The position numbers and the translations under genes were made by a program. Shown in pieces: positions 1 to 3,972 of a stretch of 5,376 nt of DNA (position 1 is the first letter of the stretch; every line of letters begins with the position of its first letter). Below the pieces are notes generated by a model, which saw only the letters and a list, made by a program, of their open reading frames with translations, searched no databases and was not told the DNA's origin. The DNA is from Alphaproteobacteria bacterium. Its GTDB lineage: Bacteria; Pseudomonadota; Alphaproteobacteria; SP197. The stretch is from assembly GCA_022822575.1 (NCBI GenBank), contig JAJEBJ010000279.1:1-5376 (forward strand). The letters are read 5' to 3'.

Positions 1-812
1 GTGACAATAACCCTGTCAGACGCCAGGCCAAGCTTGCGCGCCGTCGCATCAATGATTCTCCGATTGGCCTGATGCGGCACCAGCCAGTCCACCGCCGAAG
101 CCTCGATTCCGTTGGCCAGCAAGGCCTCTTCGACGACTTCCGTCAACCTTCGTGTGGCATGGCGAAACACCTCACGCCCGTTCATCTTCAAATGGCCGAC
201 GTGTCGTGTCGTTGATGGTCCGCCGTCCACATGCAGCATGTCCCGATATCGGCCATCGGAATGAAGATGAGTCGACAGAACGCCACAGTCTCCGGTGGCC
301 GCCTCAAGGATGACGGCGCCGGCGCCGTCCCCAAACAGCACGCAGGTGCTGCGGTCGTCCCAGTCCAGAATGCGCGAGAAGGTCTCGGCGCCGACGAGAA
401 GCACCCTGTCGGCCTGGCCCAGGCGAATGAAGTTGTCGGCAACGGCAAGGCCGTAAACGAATCCCGTGCAGACCGCGTGAACATCAAGAGCAAAGCCGTG
501 GGTCATGCCCAGCATTGCCTGAACCTGCGTGGCCGTCGCCGGAAAGGTGTAGTCAGGTGTCGCCGTGGCCACCACAATGCAGTCGATGTCGGCCACACCA
601 AGGTTGCCTCGCGCCAGGGCCCGCCTCGCGGCATGACAGGCAAGATCGGAGGTCGTCTCCCCTTCGGCAGCGACATGGCGCTGCATGATGCCGGTACGTT
701 CGCGTATCCACGCGTCCGATGTGTCGAGGCGATCTGCGAGTTCTTGATTGGTGATACGGCGTTCGGGGAGATAGGACCCTGTGGCAACAACGGCCGACCG
801 GCGGATGATCAC
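1..812 (-). CDS. fabH: 3-oxoacyl-ACP synthase III (KAS III), C-terminus cut off by window edge
   Basis: FabH condenses acetyl-CoA with malonyl-ACP to start type II fatty-acid synthesis in the cytoplasm. The frame is open to the window edge and shows 270 residues. It opens with ATGSYLPE (10-17) and has DTSDAWIRERTGI (30-42), the nucleophile Cys115 in AVCTGF, FGDGAGA (160-166), STHLHSDG (180-187) and the catalytic His247 in WLVPHQAN. These blocks follow E. coli FabH closely. About 50 residues are missing, including the Asn of the Cys-His-Asn triad (NTSAA), which should lie just past position 1. The start is a GTG at 812-810 that overlaps the plsX stop as GTGA. It is preceded by a GGGGGAG stretch, and no nearby in-frame ATG competes. 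Translational coupling to plsX is inferred. Identity is very secure; integrity of the C-terminus cannot be judged. Confidence 0.97.
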   Translation of the reverse strand, partial: MIIRRSAVVATGSYLPERRITNQELADRLDTSDAWIRERTGIMQRHVAAEGETTSDLACHAARRALARGNLGVADIDCIVVATATPDYTFPATATQVQAMLGMTHGFALDVHAVCTGFVYGLAVADNFIRLGQADRVLLVGAETFSRILDWDDRSTCVLFGDGAGAVILEAATGDCGVLSTHLHSDGRYRDMLHVDGGPSTTRHVGHLKMNGREVFRHATRRLTEVVEEALLANGIEASAVDWLVPHQANRRIIDATARKLGLASDRVIV

Positions 813-1858
813 TTGGTGGCGGCTCCCCCGAGCGGGATCGTCCCGTCCGTAACGTTCCGGAGATCGAGGATCACCTTGTCGTTGAATCCTTCGCTCATCA
901 TGTCGAGGGCAAAGCCGATGGCATTGGCGAATCCCCTGGCATCGGTACCGCCGTGGCTCTTGACCGCCACGCCATTGAGGCCGAGAAACATGCCTCCGTT
1001 GTAACGCCGGGGATCGACCCTGTTCTTGAGTGCCATCAGAGCGGGTTTGGCCAGCAGATAACCCAGTTTGGAAAAGACGGAGCGGCGGAAAGTCGCACGC
1101 AAGAATCCCGTATAGAGATTCGCCGTCCCCTCGAAGGTCTTGAGCGCGATATTCCCGGAGAACCCGTCGGCAACGACGACATCGACGGTACCTTCTGTGA
1201 TGTCGTTGCCCTCGATAAAGCCATGGAACCTGAGTGGCAGGCTGGAAGACTTGAGGATCTCGGCGGCCCGGCGGATTTCGCCATGTCCCTTTGCTTCCTC
1301 GCTGCCGACATTGAGCAGACCGACGGTCGGCTCGCTGAGCCCCTGGACGCTGCGTGCAAACGCAGCCCCCATGATGGCGAACTGAACGAGGTCGTCGGCG
1401 TCGCACTCGATGTTTGCGCCCAGGTCAAGCATGACCGACTGACCACGCAGTGTCGGATAGGTGGAGGCAATGGCCGGACGGCGGATGCCCGGAAGCGTCC
1501 TCAGGACCAGCTTGGCCATCGCCATCATGGCGCCGGTGTTGCCGGCAGACACGACGCCCGCGGCCCGGCCCGAACGCACGTCGTCGATGGCGAGCTTCAT
1601 GCTGGAACCCGCACCCCGCCGCAGTGCCAGGGATGGTTTCATGTCGGACTCGATCACCACGTCCGCAGGAACGACTTCCGAGACATTGGCCAGTTTCGGG
1701 AATCGGCGCAGGATCTTTCCGACCCGGTCCGGCTTGCCGACAAGACGAAAACGGGCATCCGGAAAGCGTTTCATGGCCATGTTGGCGCCGGCCACCACGA
1801 TTCCAGGAGCCCGGTCGCCCCCCATGGCGTCAAGGGCAAGGACCTTGGAAGCGGTCAT
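809..1858 (-). CDS. plsX: Phosphate acyltransferase PlsX
   Basis: PlsX makes acyl-phosphate from acyl-ACP and inorganic phosphate. PlsY then uses it to acylate glycerol-3-phosphate, the first committed step of phospholipid synthesis; PlsX is a soluble protein that works at the inner membrane face. The 349-residue product is full length for the family (roughly 330-350). Visible hallmarks are LALDAMGGDRAPG (7-19), SAGNTGAMMA (104-113), MLDLGANIECDADDL (143-157), GLLNVGSEEAKG (180-191), VADGFSGNIALKTFEG (229-244) and KSHGGTDARGF (300-310). The start is the ATG at 1858, giving the usual N-terminus just before the DAMGGD loop. There is no clear Shine-Dalgarno in the 21 nt after rpmF, so coupling to rpmF translation is likely (inference). 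The last bases overlap the fabH start. No damage is seen. Confidence 0.98.
   Translation of the reverse strand: MTASKVLALDAMGGDRAPGIVVAGANMAMKRFPDARFRLVGKPDRVGKILRRFPKLANVSEVVPADVVIESDMKPSLALRRGAGSSMKLAIDDVRSGRAAGVVSAGNTGAMMAMAKLVLRTLPGIRRPAIASTYPTLRGQSVMLDLGANIECDADDLVQFAIMGAAFARSVQGLSEPTVGLLNVGSEEAKGHGEIRRAAEILKSSSLPLRFHGFIEGNDITEGTVDVVVADGFSGNIALKTFEGTANLYTGFLRATFRRSVFSKLGYLLAKPALMALKNRVDPRRYNGGMFLGLNGVAVKSHGGTDARGFANAIGFALDMMSEGFNDKVILDLRNVTDGTIPLGGAATK
823..829 (-). promoter_or_regulatory. Ribosome binding site for fabH inside the end of plsX
   Basis: GGGGGAG on the minus strand lies 10 nt upstream of the GTG at 812. It sits inside the last codons of plsX (the Leu-Gly-Gly-Ala region). 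It supports the GTG start, which makes FabH begin with the expected short strand before ATGSYLP. The spacing is slightly long, so ribosomes finishing plsX may also restart here. Confidence 0.5.
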
Positions 1859-1879
1859 CAGCGCAGCATGCAGTCGGAC

Positions 1880-2065
1880 TCAGTAAGCCTGCCTGGGTTC
1901 CATGACCGGACGGTCACGGTAGTGGCCGCAGAACTTGCACACATGGTGGGGAAGCTTGATTTCGCCGCAATGGGCGCATTCGATCGTGCCGACAACGCCC
2001 AGGCCCTTGTGAGACCGGCGTTGACCGCGCCGGGAACGGGACACTTTCTTCTTGGGAACTGCCAT
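1880..2065 (-). CDS. rpmF: 50S ribosomal protein L32 (zinc-ribbon, C+ form)
   Basis: L32 is a small 50S subunit protein. The product has 61 residues and starts MAVPKKKVSRSRRGQRRSHK, the typical basic L32 N-terminus. It carries a four-cysteine zinc ribbon, C30-x2-C33 and C43-x2-C46 (ECAHC and VCKFC), so it is the zinc-binding C+ type rather than a cysteine-free paralogue. An in-frame ATG 54 nt upstream exists, but the added residues match nothing in the family. The ATG at 2065 has GAGGG 8 nt upstream, which settles the start. The gene lies 88 nt after DUF177, a neighbour conserved widely in proteobacteria, and 21 nt before plsX. A promoter-like sequence precedes it. Identity is certain. Confidence 0.98.
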   Translation of the reverse strand: MAVPKKKVSRSRRGQRRSHKGLGVVGTIECAHCGEIKLPHHVCKFCGHYRDRPVMEPRQAY

Positions 2066-2073
2066 GACTTGCG

Positions 2074-2078
2074 CCCTC
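2074..2078 (-). promoter_or_regulatory. Ribosome binding site for rpmF
   Basis: GAGGG on the minus strand, 8 nt before the ATG at 2065. It decides between this start and the in-frame ATG at 2119, which would add 18 residues unlike any L32. Confidence 0.65.
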
Positions 2079-2101
2079 GACGCATTTGGAGACCGCCGAC
2101 C

Positions 2102-2130
2102 TCTATAATCGCGTTTCACCGGGAGAACAA
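2102..2130 (-). promoter_or_regulatory. Candidate sigma70-type promoter for rpmF-plsX-fabH
   Basis: On the minus strand TTGTTC (2130-2125) and TATAGA (2107-2102) are separated by exactly 17 nt. They match the -35 consensus TTGACA at 4 of 6 positions and the -10 consensus TATAAT at 4 of 6. The predicted start near 2095 leaves a leader of about 30 nt carrying the rpmF ribosome binding site. It sits in the only sizeable gap of the minus-strand cluster, and the -10 area is AT-richer than its surroundings. Separate expression of rpmF from the upstream pair is inferred; no transcript data exist here. Confidence 0.5.
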
Positions 2131-2131
2131 C

Positions 2132-2167
2132 CGCTCAATCATCCTCCTGTCGCTCAATCATCCTCCT
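2132..2167. repeat. Tandem duplication, 19-bp period, at the 3' end of the DUF177 gene
   Basis: CGCTCAATCATCCTCCT occurs at 2132-2148 and again at 2151-2167, so 17 identical bases recur at a 19-bp step. On the minus strand each copy reads AGGAGGATGATTGAGCG. The upstream copy encodes the final Glu-Asp-Asp-stop of DUF177, and the second copy lies immediately after the stop, just before the candidate rpmF -35 element. It is a simple local duplication; each copy contains a Shine-Dalgarno-like AGGAGG abutting an ATG. Confidence 0.85.
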
Positions 2168-2675
2168 TGAGGGACTTCAGGACGGCGAAGGGTGATGTGT
2201 GGAGGGATTGGACGGCGACGAAGTCGCTGTCGACCTCGGCTCCCGGCTTGCGCGGCCACGGATCCAGGGAAAGCGCCATCATCTCGCTGACGGCAACACC
2301 AACATCGACCATTTCATCCACAAGGGGCTCCGGCGGATCGTCATCGGTCACGGAGAGAGGCTCGTCGAACTCGCCGCTTGGCCTGACGTCCGGATCGAAG
2401 ACCAGGGAGTATTCCTCGTCCAGTGCGGTTTCGAGATCTTCCAGAGTGACCACACAGGACTGGACGATGTCGGCGCGAACGCGGAACTCGGCCCGGACCT
2501 GACGGCCATGGCGAGTCAGCGTGACATCAGCCCGAAGACCGTGCACGGCAACCGTTCCGAGAAACCGCGCCAGGCGATCGCATTCCCCTGGCGTCGCCTC
2601 GACTTGTTCGTGTCGGGTGTTGCCATCACCAAGACGGCTTACGTCGAAAGGTCGTGAAAAAGGGTGGATCTGCAT
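2154..2675 (-). CDS. DUF177 / YceD family protein (23S rRNA accumulation)
   Basis: This is a 173-residue DUF177 protein. E. coli YceD, encoded beside rpmF, is linked to 23S rRNA accumulation, so a role in large-subunit assembly is the family-based expectation; the biochemical activity is not settled. Family features seen are a short N-terminal strand with FSRPFDVSRLG (6-16), the central block CVVTLEDLETALDEEYSLVF (74-93), a strongly acidic middle (about 98-125), LSLDPWPRKPGAE (136-148) and the C-terminal PFAVLKSLK (162-170). The central block keeps one Cys where many members have a CxxC pair. I chose the ATG at 2675, with GGAGGG 9 nt upstream. A GTG at 2681 that overlaps the cbp3 stop as GTGA is also possible and would add only two residues. 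The gene sits 2 nt after cbp3, so the two are probably co-transcribed and coupled. Confidence 0.9.
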   Translation of the reverse strand: MQIHPFSRPFDVSRLGDGNTRHEQVEATPGECDRLARFLGTVAVHGLRADVTLTRHGRQVRAEFRVRADIVQSCVVTLEDLETALDEEYSLVFDPDVRPSGEFDEPLSVTDDDPPEPLVDEMVDVGVAVSEMMALSLDPWPRKPGAEVDSDFVAVQSLHTSPFAVLKSLKEDD

Positions 2676-2677
2676 GA

Positions 2678-3232
2678 TCACTCGCCCTCCACGTGTGCAA
2701 AGTCGATGTGGCCGGTGACCACACGATGATTGTCCATGCCGTCCAGGTGCGCCACCTGGCGGCGCACATAGCATGCCAACCGACTGACCGTCTCTGGCTC
2801 GACGGACACCGTGCCGTAGACATTCCGTTCCAGCACCTTGTTGAGAGTGTCCGGCAAGGCGGTCGCCAGTGCATCATCGAGGGCACGGGCACGTCCGAAA
2901 TAGGCCTGGGCCATCCGGCGGACCCGTGAGCCCACCTTGAGATCACCGACACCGGTCTCACGCAGTGCCCGATCGAGATCGGCAAACACGAGATCGAAGA
3001 GTTCCTGCGCCACGTCGGTTCCTTCGGCACCGCTGGACCTCAGTCGACGCATCACGAGGAGCACATGAAGCACGAGAAACTCGAAACGGCCATCGAGAGT
3101 ATCGGGAATGGCATGGCACCGGAACAGGGCTGGTGCACGAGCCTGGGCCACAACGGCGTCGTAGAGAAGATGGGCGCGCTCGCTGAAACGGGAGCGATTG
3201 AACAGCCGTCGCACGGCTTTCCACGTGACCAT
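2678..3232 (-). CDS. Ubiquinol-cytochrome c chaperone, Cbp3 family
   Basis: Cbp3-type proteins assist cytochrome b synthesis and assembly of the bc1 complex (complex III); the bacterial members are assigned by homology to mitochondrial CBP3/UQCC1. The 184-residue product shows the family layout: ERAHLLYDAVVAQAR (18-32), PDTLDGRFEFLVLHVLLV (43-60) followed by MRRLR, a helical stretch with AQELFDLVFADLDRALRE (75-92), and TGVGDLKVGSRVRRMAQAYF (93-112) ahead of the variable C-terminus. There is no signal peptide or membrane segment, so it should act in the cytoplasm at the membrane. I chose the ATG at 3232 because family members begin about this far from the LYDAVVAQAR helix, and because a promoter-like sequence occupies 3268-3296. 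A GTG at 3280 would start inside that promoter and adds 16 unconvincing residues. No good Shine-Dalgarno precedes the ATG. It leads the minus-strand cluster. Confidence 0.9.
   Translation of the reverse strand: MVTWKAVRRLFNRSRFSERAHLLYDAVVAQARAPALFRCHAIPDTLDGRFEFLVLHVLLVMRRLRSSGAEGTDVAQELFDLVFADLDRALRETGVGDLKVGSRVRRMAQAYFGRARALDDALATALPDTLNKVLERNVYGTVSVEPETVSRLACYVRRQVAHLDGMDNHRVVTGHIDFAHVEGE
2685..2690 (-). promoter_or_regulatory. Ribosome binding site for the DUF177 gene
   Basis: GGAGGG on the minus strand within the last codons of cbp3. It lies 9 nt from the ATG at 2675 but only 3 nt from the alternative GTG at 2681, so it favours the ATG. Confidence 0.6.
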
Positions 3233-3242
3233 GTCTGCAGGA

Positions 3243-3272
3243 TTGACTTGTCTCGCCGTTCGTGGCCTCAAT
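3243..3272 (+). promoter_or_regulatory. Weak candidate promoter for bamE
   Basis: TTGACT (3243-3248, 5 of 6 with the -35 consensus) is followed after 18 nt by CTCAAT (3267-3272), a poor -10 matching only its last three positions. The start would fall near 3279, leaving a leader of under 20 nt and no obvious Shine-Dalgarno before the ATG at 3296. It overlaps the cbp3 promoter on the other strand. It is listed because bamE has little other upstream room; the real promoter could lie inside cbp3. Confidence 0.2.
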
Positions 3273-3296
3273 ACGTCCACGAACCGGTCCGGTCAA
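3268..3296 (-). promoter_or_regulatory. Candidate sigma70-type promoter for cbp3-DUF177
   Basis: On the minus strand TTGACC (3296-3291) and TATTGA (3273-3268) are separated by exactly 17 nt. The -35 matches consensus at 5 of 6; the -10 at 3 of 6 (TAT kept). The predicted start near 3261 gives a leader of about 29 nt to the ATG at 3232. The -35 element touches the first base of the bamE start codon, so the cbp3 promoter ends where the divergent gene begins. Confidence 0.45.
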
Positions 3297-3763
3297 TGAC
3301 ACCTTTCCAACTTGCGACCATAGCCGCTGCAGTCCTTGTCGCCACGGTACTCGCGGCGTGCGAGCCTCGCGTCTCAAGGCATGGCCAGGTGCTGGATCGG
3401 GAGATTGTGGCCGGTATCGAGCCTGGCATCGACCACAGGAGCGAGGTGACCCGCAGACTGGGAACGCCATCGTCGCGTTCGCTCTTTGGCGAAGACACGT
3501 GGTTCTACATCAGCCAGTACCGGACCACTTCAATTCTCTCTCTTCCCGAAACGGAATCGCAGACCGTAGTCGCCATAGCCTTTGATTCGTCGGGAATCGT
3601 CGAGGAGGTTGCCATGCTGACGATCGAGGACGGCATCGTGATCGATCCCGTTTCCCGCGCCACACCAACGCACGGACGCGATCTCGGCCTCCTCGAACAG
3701 CTGCTCGGCAATATCGGGCGCTTCGACGCACCCGGAACCACGGCCCAGTTCCCCACACCCTGA
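3296..3763 (+). CDS. bamE: Outer membrane assembly lipoprotein, BamE (SmpA/OmlA) family
   Basis: BamE is a periplasmic-facing lipoprotein of the BAM complex that folds beta-barrel proteins into the outer membrane. The 155-residue product has a hydrophobic signal segment (6-21) ending in the lipobox LAAC with Cys22 as the lipidated residue. The SmpA/OmlA domain follows: GIEPGIDHRSEVTRRLGTPS (40-59), DTWFYISQY (67-75) and VVAIAFDSSGIVEEV (91-105). The tail RDLGLLEQLLGNIGRF (128-143) is the type of C-terminal extension I associate with alphaproteobacterial members. The ATG at 3296 is chosen because it puts the lipobox at the normal distance; the same frame is open further upstream, but that stretch is antisense to cbp3. 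Two oddities are visible: the N-terminus MTPFQ has no Lys or Arg before the hydrophobic core, and no clear ribosome binding site precedes the ATG. It is divergent from cbp3 and convergent with hppA. Confidence 0.92.
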   Translation: MTPFQLATIAAAVLVATVLAACEPRVSRHGQVLDREIVAGIEPGIDHRSEVTRRLGTPSSRSLFGEDTWFYISQYRTTSILSLPETESQTVVAIAFDSSGIVEEVAMLTIEDGIVIDPVSRATPTHGRDLGLLEQLLGNIGRFDAPGTTAQFPTP

Positions 3764-3779
3764 AGCGCACACCATGGAT

Positions 3780-3808
3780 CGGAGGCAGGGAAACTACCCT
3801 GCTCTCCG
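3780..3808 (+). terminator. Hairpin downstream of bamE, possible terminator without a T-run
   Basis: CGGAGGCAGGG (3780-3790) pairs with CCCTGCTCTCCG (3797-3808) through 11 base pairs with one bulged T, around a 6-nt loop AAACTA. It starts 16 nt after the bamE stop. No T tract follows on either strand, so it would be a weak intrinsic terminator, a transcript-end stabiliser, or a Rho-assisted site. The stem itself is clear; the function is inferred from position. Confidence 0.45.
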
Positions 3809-3910
3809 AAACCCGGCCCTGTCAGGGATCGAGGGGGCCATTCCCGGTCTGGGCGTGTCGAAACATGGCTGGTGACGATCCCCCTTGCCCTGCGGCCGAA
3901 AGAGGGGTGG

Positions 3911-3961
3911 AAACCCCGGAACGCAGGCCTCATCGGAAAGGCTGCTGCTCCGCGTTCCGGG
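3911..3961 (-). terminator. Hairpin downstream of hppA, likely terminator
   Basis: On the minus strand CCCGGAACGC (3961-3952) and GCGTTCCGGG (3924-3915) form a perfect 10-bp inverted repeat, extended by nothing obvious outside. It begins 11 nt after the hppA stop. The 27-nt interior can fold a smaller nested helix around AGCCT and AGGCC. Only a short TTT (3913-3911) follows, so intrinsic termination may be partial. The position and the GC-rich perfect stem make a transcript-end role likely. Confidence 0.55.
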
Positions 3962-3972
3962 AAGAAACCGCG

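Noticed and set aside
188..790. Two minus-strand frames (188-493 and 503-790) that could suggest a broken fabH
   Set aside because: They are in other frames. The true fabH frame reads without interruption from 812 to the window edge with all expected motifs, so there is no frameshift.
231..1004. A 257-codon plus-strand open frame opposite fabH and the start of the plsX 3' region
   Set aside because: Antisense shadow: no recognisable motif, and it straddles the fabH/plsX junction.
2066..2119. rpmF starting at the ATG at 2119
   Set aside because: The extra 18 residues match no L32, and the ATG at 2065 has a well-placed GAGGG.
953..2170. A 405-codon open frame on the plus strand, longer than plsX, running antisense to plsX and rpmF
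   Set aside because: Its translation resembles no family and is rich in His, Arg, Gly and Pro. It crosses the plsX-rpmF boundary and ends in the DUF177 tail, as expected for a shadow frame in GC-rich coding DNA. The minus-strand genes are all strongly recognised.
3065..3295. N-terminal extension of bamE by about 77 residues from an upstream ATG
   Set aside because: The extension is antisense to cbp3, has no family resemblance and would bury the lipoprotein signal peptide in the middle of the protein.
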